A stretch of 64,000 bases of DNA from Labedaea rhizosphaerae (GTDB lineage: Bacteria > Actinomycetota > Actinomycetes > Mycobacteriales > Pseudonocardiaceae). Both the position numbers and the translations under genes were made by a program. Below, in pieces: positions 31,362 through 39,200 of this stretch. Positions within the stretch are counted from its first letter, which is position 1. Every line of letters begins with the position of its first letter. The stretch covers positions 434,001 through 498,000 of the forward strand of contig NZ_SNXZ01000001.1 of the NCBI RefSeq assembly GCF_004362825.1, written 5' to 3'. The notes below the pieces were generated by a model. It had not been told where the DNA came from and did no database searches. It saw only the letters and a list, made by a program, of their open reading frames with translations.

Positions 31362-31391
31362 AAGGGGCGGGCCCGTCGGGCCCGCCCCTTT
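31362..31391 (+). terminator. Strong intrinsic terminator after the LAxTG gene
   Basis: AAGGGGCGGGCCC (31362-31374) pairs perfectly with GGGCCCGCCCCTT (31378-31390) across a 3-nt loop, a 13-bp GC-rich stem ending in TTT. It lies 18 bp after the LAxTG stop. This is one of the few classical terminators in the window. Confidence 0.85.
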
Positions 31392-31478
31392 CGCGTTCCG
31401 TGAGCCTGCCCGTCGCGTTCCGTGAGCCTGCCCGTCGCGTTCCATGAGCCCGCCTGTTTCGGTTCCATGAGAAGGTGC
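31391..31478. repeat. 22-bp tandem repeats, about four copies
   Basis: Units at 31391-31412 and 31413-31434 are identical; the third (31435-31456) differs at a few bases, and a degenerate fourth runs to about 31478. Each holds the core GTTCCGTGAGCC or GTTCCATGAGCC. They fill the space between the terminator and the HIT gene, and the last copy contributes the GAAGG ribosome site. Units 1 and 2 are exact, so the array is probably young and may vary between strains. Confidence 0.8.
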
Positions 31479-31482
31479 GGCC

Positions 31483-31893
31483 ATGGCTTGCACGTTCTGC
31501 GCGATCATCGCCGGTGAGCTGCCCGCGGCGGAGGTCTACTCCGATGACCAGCTGGTGGCCTTCCTGGACCACAAGCCGCTCTTCCACGGGCACGTGCTGC
31601 TGGTGCCGCGCGAGCACATGGTCATCATGAGCGACCTGCCGGCCGACCGCGTCGAGCACTTCTTCCGGACGGCGCAACGGCTCGAGCGCGCGGTGGAGAA
31701 GGCCCTCGGCGCGGACGGCTCACTCGTGCTGATCAACAACGTGGTCAGCCAGTCGGTGCCGCACCTGCACCTGCACGTGATCCCCCGCAAGCGCAAGGAC
31801 GGCCTGCGCTTCTGGCTGGGCCCGCGCCACCCGTACACCGCCGCCGAACCGGCCGAGAAGTACGCCGCGCTGATCCGCGCCGCCCTCGACTGA
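31483..31893 (+). CDS. HIT-family nucleotide hydrolase
   Basis: 136 residues. The histidine triad is His94-Leu-His96-Leu-His98 in HLHLHVIP; the N-terminal CTFC (Cys 3/6) is typical of the Zn-binding HIT subgroup. HIT proteins hydrolyse or transfer nucleotide phosphoramidates and dinucleoside polyphosphates. ATG 31483 has GAAGG upstream. It stands alone between the surface protein and an oppositely oriented ATP-grasp gene. Confidence 0.92.
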   Translation: MACTFCAIIAGELPAAEVYSDDQLVAFLDHKPLFHGHVLLVPREHMVIMSDLPADRVEHFFRTAQRLERAVEKALGADGSLVLINNVVSQSVPHLHLHVIPRKRKDGLRFWLGPRHPYTAAEPAEKYAALIRAALD

Positions 31894-31910
31894 CGCGGGA
31901 GCGGTCTCGG

Positions 31911-33185
31911 CTACCAGGCTCGTGCCTGCAGTGCGGCGCAGCGGGCGGCCACCTCGCCGGGATCGTCGCCCAGCACCACCAGGTGCAGGGTCGTGGCCCG
32001 GACCGGGTGGTCGGTGCGGGTGGTGTCGTGGCCCCCGGTCAGCAGGAGCGTGCCGGCCGCCAAGGCCGGTTCCAGCGCGGCGAGCATGGCGGGCAGCGGC
32101 GTGGTCGCGACCAGCTTCACCGACTCGGCCGGGCGGTCGAGGTCGTCGGGTCGCACCGATTCCAGGGCCAGCAACGGGATCGACCCGCTGGTGATCCGGA
32201 AGTTCAGGTCCAGCACGACCAACTGCCCGTCCCGGGTCTGCGCGCAGTCCACGCCGCACACGCCCCGGTAGCCGACGTCGGCGGCGCGCTGGGTGATCGC
32301 GACGCACTGCGCGACCAGCTCCGGTGGCGGCGCGGCGACCGAGCCGAACGCACCGCCGGAGTAGATCCCGAAGGCGTCGACGCGTTGTTCGGTGACGGCC
32401 AGCAGATGGGCCCGCGCATCCGGCCCGACGTAGAGCTGCAGGCCCCAGTTGCGGCTGATCTGCAGGTACTCCTCGACCACGAACTCGGCGAGCACGTCGG
32501 TGAACGCCGGCAGCGCGATCGGCTGACCCGCCTCGTGCAGGTACACGTCGAGGCTGCCGCCGTGCGCGTCGTCCGTGGCGCCCTTGAGCACCCAGGACTT
32601 CTCCGCCGGTGTGGCCGCGCCGAGCCGCGCGCGGGGCACGACGTCGCGACGGGCCTGGTAGCGCGGATCGACCAGCGTGCCGATGCTCGCCTTGTTGTTC
32701 AGGTACCCGACGAGCTGCGCGCTCTTGACCGCGCGCTCGTCGGGGCACAGCGCGGTCGGCTGCGGGTACTCCATCGAGATCAGCAGGCCGTCGGCCAACG
32801 CCTCGGCCACCCGCGCCGCGAACTGCACCTCGGTGCGGAACTCACGCAGGTCGGTGCCGACCGGCAGGCCGCCGTCCCGCAACCGGGCCAGCAGTTCCGG
32901 GTCGGTGCCGCCCGCGCTGCAGATCACCGGCGTGTCCGCGGCGACGGCGATCGGGCGGGCCGAGACCACGTCGCGGGTGAGCCGGTTGTCGCCGGCCGAT
33001 TCGCGGGACTCCAGGGCCGGGCGCGCGCACATGGCAACGCCCGGTCCGTAGATGTCGGTGAGCGAAACGGGCGCACGGACGGCAGGCGGCAGGAGAACGG
33101 GAACGCTGATGGAAGGCCTCCGTTGAGTGGGTCGAGCTGTGCTTGACGATCGCGGGGCGCCAGCCGCCCCAACACGGTGAACCAT
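31911..33185 (-). CDS. ATP-grasp family ligase, start uncertain
   Basis: Up to 424 residues. WVLKGATDDAHGGS and AEFVVEEYLQISRN resemble ATP-grasp nucleotide-binding segments, and GVCGVDCAQTRDGQLVV followed by LDLNFRITSGS carries the Mg2+-binding D/N residues seen in carboxylate-amine ligases. The fold joins a carboxyl group to an amine using ATP; relatives include peptide ligases of the PGM1 type. The start is unsettled: ATG 33185 is the outermost, but the first ~40 codons have poor GC3 and coding character begins near 33060; ATG 33032 is the inner option. A GGAGG near 33115 has no normal start codon after it. A small gene (33177) lies divergent. Confidence 0.72.
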   Translation of the reverse strand: MVHRVGAAGAPRSSSTARPTQRRPSISVPVLLPPAVRAPVSLTDIYGPGVAMCARPALESRESAGDNRLTRDVVSARPIAVAADTPVICSAGGTDPELLARLRDGGLPVGTDLREFRTEVQFAARVAEALADGLLISMEYPQPTALCPDERAVKSAQLVGYLNNKASIGTLVDPRYQARRDVVPRARLGAATPAEKSWVLKGATDDAHGGSLDVYLHEAGQPIALPAFTDVLAEFVVEEYLQISRNWGLQLYVGPDARAHLLAVTEQRVDAFGIYSGGAFGSVAAPPPELVAQCVAITQRAADVGYRGVCGVDCAQTRDGQLVVLDLNFRITSGSIPLLALESVRPDDLDRPAESVKLVATTPLPAMLAALEPALAAGTLLLTGGHDTTRTDHPVRATTLHLVVLGDDPGEVAARCAALQARAW

Positions 33186-33398
33186 CCACAGTGGACAAAA
33201 TCGGGTGCGCCGGGCACCGCCGTCACCTTCGACCGGCCGTGCGCGGTCGACGAACTGTCCTGCCTGTGGGTGAACGAGAACCGGTTGAGCGGCGTCCACA
33301 CGCTCGCCAACCTCTGCTACTCCAACTCCGGGAGGGCCGAATTGGTTCCCCAAGACAACCACACCGCCCACACCGCCGCGGTGCCCGGTGCGGCGTAG
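33177..33398 (+). CDS. Candidate small protein, divergent from the ATP-grasp gene
   Basis: 73 codons from GTG 33177. From about codon 10 on, nearly every third base is G or C, as in real genes here. The peptide carries three Cys in SCLWVNENRLSG...LCYSN and ends in PGAA; an inner GTG 33270 would give a 42-residue form. No ribosome site is visible. It could be a small substrate or leader for the ATP-grasp enzyme, but I recognise no family. The overlap with the outermost ATP-grasp start (33185) means at least one of the two starts is wrong. Confidence 0.35.
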   Translation: MNHPQWTKSGAPGTAVTFDRPCAVDELSCLWVNENRLSGVHTLANLCYSNSGRAELVPQDNHTAHTAAVPGAA

Positions 33399-33401
33399 GC
33401 T
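33396..33401 (+). promoter_or_regulatory. Candidate -10 box upstream of the small-protein operon
   Basis: TAGGCT overlaps the stop codon of the preceding small ORF and would give a leader of about 90 nt before ATG 33501. Tentative, since no -35 was fixed. Confidence 0.3.
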
Positions 33402-33500
33402 GACGGGTACCGGGTGCACTTCGAGCGACGACAGCATTGTCGGCGCCGTTCCCGGCGTAGGTCAGTCCGGCCGGATCCCGGCCGGAGAGGGGAGCGCGAC

Positions 33501-33566
33501 ATGACGTCGGGCTCAGCACACATCCGGAAACCCTTGGGCACGCGGAGCGTCGGGCGCGCGGGGTGA
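33501..33566 (+). CDS. 21-residue leader peptide, overlapping the RGCVC-type gene
   Basis: ATG 33501 follows GAGAGGGGAG at good spacing and runs 21 codons to TGA 33564-33566, overlapping the GTG of the next gene by GTGA. The peptide is basic (MTSGSAHIRKPLGTRSVGRA plus Gly). The strong ribosome site and coupled overlap suggest it is translated and delivers ribosomes to the next start, as a leader or regulatory uORF; it could also be a peptide product in itself. I know no homologue. Confidence 0.5.
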   Translation: MTSGSAHIRKPLGTRSVGRAG

Positions 33567-33799
33567 TCCCCCCGTCGAGCTCGAACAGCGAGGTCCAGCG
33601 GCACCTCGACGCGATGGACCGCCCCGTCACCCGCCACGTTCCCGAAGTGACGGCCGCCGCGGACCGCGCTCCCGGGACATGCGAGACCTGCTCGCACCCC
33701 TGGAGCAACCACGACCCGATCTCGGTCCGTTTCTGCACCGCCACCCTGAACGGCGGCTACAGCCGCGCTTGTGTCTGCTCCACGAAGGAGACCGGATGA
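33563..33799 (+). CDS. RGCVC-type small Cys-rich protein
   Basis: 78 residues. CETC (Cys 40/43), then HPWSNHD, a Cys at 58 (FCTATL), and RACVC (Cys 70/72) match the pattern of the small actinobacterial RGCVC-motif proteins, with RACVC replacing RGCVC. Five Cys and a His could hold zinc. Start GTG 33563 overlaps the 21-residue ORF; ATG 33614 is an inner option. Its stop overlaps the next gene by ATGA. The function of the group is not known to me. Confidence 0.65.
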   Translation: MIPPSSSNSEVQRHLDAMDRPVTRHVPEVTAAADRAPGTCETCSHPWSNHDPISVRFCTATLNGGYSRACVCSTKETG

Positions 33800-33945
33800 C
33801 CACCTATGTATCCCTCTACGAACGGCGCGTGAAGATCGTCTCGGACACCCTGCGCGAGCACTCCGAGCTCCCCGAGAAGGTCGCGGCGGAGCTGGCGGTG
33901 CACGTGCTGGACGTGCTGGACCACATCCCGGAGAAGATGCGCTGA
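33796..33945 (+). CDS. Small conserved helical protein (DUF6307-like)
   Basis: 49 residues, two helices: YVSLYERRVKIVSDTLREHS and a second part ending LDVLDHIPEKMR. GAAGGAG lies 6 nt before ATG 33796, and the start overlaps the RGCVC-type stop by ATGA. The pattern agrees with what I remember of a short family in Pseudonocardiales (DUF6307), but I cannot check this. It is co-translated with the Cys-rich protein, so the two probably act together. Confidence 0.6.
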   Translation: MTTYVSLYERRVKIVSDTLREHSELPEKVAAELAVHVLDVLDHIPEKMR

Positions 33946-34012
33946 CGGCCGCGGCGAGCGGCGTTTCGACGGCTGGGTTACCGTCGGGTACACGGACTGG
34001 AGGGAGCACACC

Positions 34013-35188
34013 GTGGCCCAGCGGGAGCACGACCTCGTGCTGTTCGGCGCGACCGGCTTCACCGGCGCGTTGACCGCCGAATACCTCGCACGCAACGCCC
34101 CCGACCACGCCCGTTGGGCCCTCGCCGGGCGCAACCAGGGCAAGCTCGAGCAGCTGCGTGACCGCCTGGGCCGGATCAACCCGAAGGCGAAGGACCTGCC
34201 GCTGCTCATCGCCGACGTCACCGACGCCGCCTCGCTGGCCAAGGTCGCCGCGGCCACCAAGGTCGTCATCACCACCGTCGGGCCCTACCTGCACCACGGG
34301 GAGCCGCTCGTCGCGGCCTGCGCGGAGGCGGGCACCGACTACGTCGACCTCACCGGCGAGCCGGAGTTCGTCGACCGCATGTACCTCGCGCACCACGGCC
34401 GCGCGACCGAGACCGGCGCCCGCATCGTGCACGCGTGCGGCTTCGACTCCATCCCCTACGACCTCGGGGTCTACTACACCGTCCAGCAGCTCGGCACCCA
34501 GCAGTTCGGCATGGGTGAGCCGATCAGCATCGACGGCGTCGTGCGCACCAACGCGAGCTTCTCCGGCGGCACCTTCGCATCCGCGCTCACCGCCTTCTCC
34601 CGCCTCGGCCCGATGCGGCGCGTCGCCAAGGACCGGCGGGCCGTCGAGCCGCGCGAGGCCAAGGTGCACCTGCCGGTCGGCGTGCCGCACTACCACGGTC
34701 CGGCCGGGGTGTGGGCGATCCCGCTGCCCACCGTCGATCCGCAGATCGTCGGGCGCTCCGCCGCCGCGCTGCGCTACGCGCCGGACTTCACCTACCGCGA
34801 GTTCCTCGGCGTCAGCAGGCTCCCGACCGCCCTCGCGTTCGGGGCGGGCGCGGCCGGGCTGGTCGGTGCCGCGCAGGTGCCGCCGCTGCGGAAGTGGTTG
34901 CAGGGCAAGAACAAGCCCGGCGACGGGCCCAGCGAGGAGCGGCGCGCGAAGAGCCGGTTCAGCGTCACCTTCTACGCCAAGACGCCGCAGTCCCGTTTGG
35001 TCACCGAGGTCTCCGGCGGCGACCCCGGCTACGACGAGACGGCCAAGATGCTCTCGGAATCCGCGCTGTGCCTGGCTTTCGACGACCTGCCGGCGACCGC
35101 GGGCCAGGTCACCACCGCCACGGCGATGGGCAGCGCGCTGGTCGACCGGCTCGTCAAGGCCGGCATCACCTTTCGTACCCGATCATGA
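34013..35188 (+). CDS. Saccharopine-dehydrogenase-like / trans-acting enoyl reductase family protein
   Basis: 391 residues. An N-terminal Rossmann fold (LVLFGATGFTGALTAEYLA, GxxGxxG; then RWALAGRN) and HACGFDSIPYDLGVYY are hallmarks of the family that includes mycobacterial trans-acting enoyl reductases (Rv2953, Rv2449c) for lipid modification. A hydrophobic segment near 280-300 (ALAFGAGAAGLVGAAQ) suits membrane association. GTG 34013 follows GGAGGGAG. The lipid substrate is inferred from the family only. Confidence 0.88.
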   Translation: MAQREHDLVLFGATGFTGALTAEYLARNAPDHARWALAGRNQGKLEQLRDRLGRINPKAKDLPLLIADVTDAASLAKVAAATKVVITTVGPYLHHGEPLVAACAEAGTDYVDLTGEPEFVDRMYLAHHGRATETGARIVHACGFDSIPYDLGVYYTVQQLGTQQFGMGEPISIDGVVRTNASFSGGTFASALTAFSRLGPMRRVAKDRRAVEPREAKVHLPVGVPHYHGPAGVWAIPLPTVDPQIVGRSAAALRYAPDFTYREFLGVSRLPTALAFGAGAAGLVGAAQVPPLRKWLQGKNKPGDGPSEERRAKSRFSVTFYAKTPQSRLVTEVSGGDPGYDETAKMLSESALCLAFDDLPATAGQVTTATAMGSALVDRLVKAGITFRTRS

Positions 35189-35200
35189 CGGGCGCGCCAC

Positions 35201-35206
35201 TAGGCT
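35201..35206 (+). promoter_or_regulatory. Candidate -10 box for leaderless gene at 35214
   Basis: TAGGCT ends 7 nt before ATG 35214, with no ribosome site between, which places transcription start at the start codon. Confidence 0.45.
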
Positions 35207-35213
35207 GCCGCAC

Positions 35214-35558
35214 ATGGGAGTCTCGCTGTACTACACCGCCCGCCGCCCGGTTCCGTTGACCGAGGCCGAGCAGACGGCCGTGCACCAGGTCGTGGACACC
35301 TACAACACGGGCGCGCCGTTCGCGGACGCCGAAGGGCTCAACCTCTACGACCGCGTCGAGGACGGCGAGGTGCTGGCCGGGTCCACGAAGCTGCCCGCCG
35401 ACGAGGACCAGGTCGTCCCGGCGCTGGTGCACTGGCTGGCCGCGGTCACCGAGCTGCGCAGCGCCATCCCGGACGCCGACTGGCGCTTCACCCTCGACGA
35501 CATCGCGATCGACTGGGACGACCACACCGGCTACCACCTGCCCGGACTCGCGGACTAG
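35214..35558 (+). CDS. Hypothetical small acidic protein
   Basis: 114 residues, acidic, no signal peptide or membrane helix: MGVSLYYTARRPVPLTEAEQ opening and DADWRFTLDDIAIDWDDHTG near the end. It is a conserved type in actinomycetes as far as I recall, without function. The start is set by ATG 35214 with TAGGCT 7 nt upstream; the longer frame is a shadow of the preceding gene. The third-position GC bias is strong. Confidence 0.75.
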   Translation: MGVSLYYTARRPVPLTEAEQTAVHQVVDTYNTGAPFADAEGLNLYDRVEDGEVLAGSTKLPADEDQVVPALVHWLAAVTELRSAIPDADWRFTLDDIAIDWDDHTGYHLPGLAD

Positions 35559-35647
35559 GTCGTCCAGGAATATCCAGCATCGGGTGCCGCACTCGTGTTC
35601 GCGGGTTAGCCTTCGACCGCCGAGGCAGCGACTACAGGGGATCACCG

Positions 35648-36205
35648 ATGTACCGACGTGTTTTGTTGTCCATTGTGGCCAGTGCGGCCCTGACGGTCGC
35701 CGCTTGCGGTCCTGGCGACGACCAGACCGCAGGCACTCCGGCCTCGACCCAGCCGTCGACATCCTCGGCGTCCTCGGCGGCCTCGATGTCCTCAGCGCCG
35801 CCGATGACGTCCACGCCATCGACCTCGTCCACCGCACCGACCACGTCCGCCGCAGCGGCGAAGACGACCGCGGGGGCGATCAAGCGGATGGAAGATCTCC
35901 TGCACGCCCTGGGCCGCGGTGACCTCAAGACGCTCTGCGTGATAGCGGGTCCGGCCATGAAGAAGGCGGAGGCGGAAGGCGTCGGCTCGTGCGAGAAGGC
36001 GTTCACCGGCATGCTGAGCATGATCTCCGCCAAGCAGAAGTCGGCACTGCGCACCGCCACCGTCGATCCGGCGAAGGTGGCCACGCACGGCGGCAAGGTG
36101 GAGGTCCCGGCGAGCGCCATCCGCGCGTCCGTGACGTTCACGGAGGCGGAGCTCGGCGACACCGTCCTCGAGTACCAGGGCGACAACTGGTACGTCGTCG
36201 ACTGA
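35648..36205 (+). CDS. Lipoprotein with Ser/Thr-rich linker
   Basis: 185 residues. Signal peptide with lipobox LTVAAC (Cys20) for lipidation, a Ser/Thr/Pro linker (about 25-75), and a compact alpha+beta domain (RMEDLLHALGRGDLKTLCVI ... GDNWYVVD) that resembles the DUF4878/NTF2-like outer domains. Probably sits on the outer face of the membrane; ligand unknown. AGGGGATC lies before the ATG. Convergent with hrpA, stops 1 bp apart. Confidence 0.82.
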   Translation: MYRRVLLSIVASAALTVAACGPGDDQTAGTPASTQPSTSSASSAASMSSAPPMTSTPSTSSTAPTTSAAAAKTTAGAIKRMEDLLHALGRGDLKTLCVIAGPAMKKAEAEGVGSCEKAFTGMLSMISAKQKSALRTATVDPAKVATHGGKVEVPASAIRASVTFTEAELGDTVLEYQGDNWYVVD

Positions 36206-36206
36206 C

Positions 36207-39200
36207 TCAGAGCGCGTCCATCGCGCGGTGGATCCGCTTCTCCGACACGGGGAACGCCGTGCGCATGGTCTGCGCGAAGTAGCTGATCCGCAGCTCTTCG
36301 ATCATCCACCGGATGTCACGCAACGCGGGCGACGGTTCGTGGTCGGTGGGCACCTCGGCGAGCAGTTCGCGGTACTCGTCGTCGACCAGGTGCACCTGGC
36401 GGGTCCACTGCTGGTCGCGCTGCGGGTTGCTCGGCAGCTTGTCCAGCCGCACCCGCTCCGCCTGCAGGTACCGGACCACGTCAGGCAGGTGCACGACCCC
36501 GGTCGAGGCGACGAAGCCGTCGTACACCAGCGAACTCATGTGCGCGCGACTGTCCGCAAGGGACTCGCGGACCAGCGGCGTCTCGATCACCCGGTCGGCG
36601 GCGGCCAGGGCGGCGCGGTGCTCGTTCAGCACCCGCTGCACCTGACCCAGCACGTCCAAGGTCAGCCCGGGCAACCCCGCACGCACGGCCTCACGCAGCT
36701 TCTCGAACCCTTCGCGGGTCCACTGTGGACCGCCGGCGCGCCGGATCAGCTCGTCCGCCGCAGCCCGCACGCAGTCCTCCAGCAACGCCGACACGCTGCC
36801 GTGCGGGTTGTCCGACAGCTCCAGCTTCGCCCGGTTGGACAGCGACCGCACCACGTGCTTGTTCGGTGACGACACCCCCAGCAACAACAGCCGCCGAGTC
36901 CCGGCCCACATGGCCGCGGACTGCGCCTCCCGGGTGTCCAGCACCCGCACGTCGACACTCGACCCGGCGTCCACCAGCGCCGGGTACCCGGTCGCCACGT
37001 GCCCGCCGATCTCCCGCGAAACCTGTTGCGGCAACGCATCCAGGTCCCACGAGGTCAGCCCCGACCGCTCGATCCCGCTGACCACAGTGGACAACGCTTC
37101 GCGTTGGCTCGGCCGCAGCCGCTGCTTCAACGCCTCGAGGTCCTTGCCCTCCGCCACGACCTTGCCGTCGGTGTCGGTGATCCGGAAGGTCGTCTTGAGG
37201 TGTTCCGGCACCCGCTCGGCGTCCCAGGAATCCAGCGGGACGGGGATGCCGGTCATGGCCTGCAACCGGTCCGACAGGGTCTCCAGCAGCGGCGCCGCAC
37301 CCCATTCGATCCGCGCCAGCAACGCCTTCGCGAAGTCCGGCGCGGGAACGAAGTTGCGGCGCAACGGTTTCGGCAGCGAGCGCAGCAAGGCGGTCACCAG
37401 TTCCTCGCGCCGGCCCGGCACCTGCCAGTCGAACGCGTCGCCGTCGAGCTGGTTCAGCACCGCGAGCGGGACCTCGACGGTCACGCCGTCGTCGCTTCGG
37501 CCCGGCTCGAACTCGTACGACAGCGGCAACGTCAGCGCGTCGCGTTGCTGGAAGTCGGGGTAGTCCTGCGCGTTGACCTGCGCCGCGTCGGCGTTGACCA
37601 GCAGTTCCGGCGTGTAGTCCAGCAGGTGCGGGTCCTGCTTGCGTGCCTTGCGCCACCACGTGTCGAAGTGCCGCGCCGACACCACTTCCGGCCCGATGCG
37701 CTTGTCGTAGAAGTCGAACAGCGTCTGCTCGTCGACCAGGATGTCGCGCCGCCGTGCGCGCTGCTCCAACTCCTCGACCTCGCCGAGCAGCTCCCGGTTC
37801 GCGCGGAAGAACGGGTGGTTGGTCGACCAGTCCCCCTCGACCAGCGCGTGCCGGATGAACAGCTCGCGGGACAGCTCCGGGTCGATGCCGCCGTAGTTGA
37901 CCTTGCGCCCGACCACGATCGGGATGCCGTACAACGTGACGCGTTCGAGGGCGGTCGCCGCGCCGCGCTTGCGTTCCCAGTGCGGCTCGCTGTAGGTGCG
38001 TTTCACCAGGTGCCCGGCCAGCGGCTCGATCCAGTCGGGATCGATGCGGGCCACCACCCGCGCCCACAGCCGCGAGGTCTCGACCAGCTCGGCGGCCATC
38101 ACCCAACGCGGTGGTTTGCGCGCCAGGCCGGAGCCGGGGAAGATCGCGAACTTCGCGTTGCGTGCGCCCAGGTATTCGCGGTCCGCGGTCTCCTTGAGAC
38201 CGACGTGCGACAGCAGCCCGGCCAGCAGCGCCCGGTGCACCGCGTCCGGCGCCGCGTCGTGCTCGTTGATCGCGATGTCGAGGTTGCGCACGATCTGGCG
38301 CAGCTGCCCGTGCACGTCCTGCCACTCGCGGACCCGCAGGTAGTTCAGGAACTGCGTCCGGCACGCCTTGCGGAACTGGTTGCCGGAGAGCTCGCGTTGC
38401 TGCGTGCGCAGGTGGTTCCACAGGTTGCCGAACGCCAGGAAGTCCGAATCCGGCTCGGCGAACCGCTTGTGCGCCTCGTCGGCGGCCTGCTGGTGGTCGG
38501 CCGGCCGCTCCCGTGGGTCCTGGATGGACAGTGCGGCGGCGATCACCAGCACCTCGCGCACGCACCCCTGGTCGGCGGCGGCGAGCACCATCCGCCCGAT
38601 GCGCGGGTCGACCGGCAGCTGCGCGAGCTTGCGGCCGAGGTCGGTGAGCTTGCGCTGGTCGTGTTTGCCCTGGTCGAGCGCGCCGAGTTCCTGCAGCAGG
38701 TTCACGCCGTCGGCGATGTTGCGGGCTTCGGGCGGGTCGATGAACGGGAACGACGCCATCTCGCCGAGCCCGGCCGCGGCCATCTGCAGGATCACCGAGG
38801 CGAGGTTCGTGCGCAGGATCTCCGGGTCGGTGAACTCGGGCCGAGCGTTGAAGTCGTCCTCGCTGTAGAGGCGGATGCACACGCCGTCCGAGGTGCGCCC
38901 GCAGCGGCCCTTGCGCTGGTTCGCCGAGGCCTGCGAGACGGGCTCGATCGGCAGCCGCTGGACCTTCAACCTGTTGCTGTAGCGGGAGATCCGGGCGGTG
39001 CCGGGATCGATGACGTACTTGATGCCGGGCACGGTCAGCGAGGTCTCGGCCACGTTCGTGGCCAGCACGACCCGGCGCCCGCGGTGGGGCTGGAAGACCT
39101 TGTGCTGCTCGGCGAAGGAGAGCCGCGCGTAGAGCGGGACGATCTCGGTGTCGCGCAGCTTCAGCGCGTTCAGCGCGTCCTCGGTGTCGCGGATCTCGCG

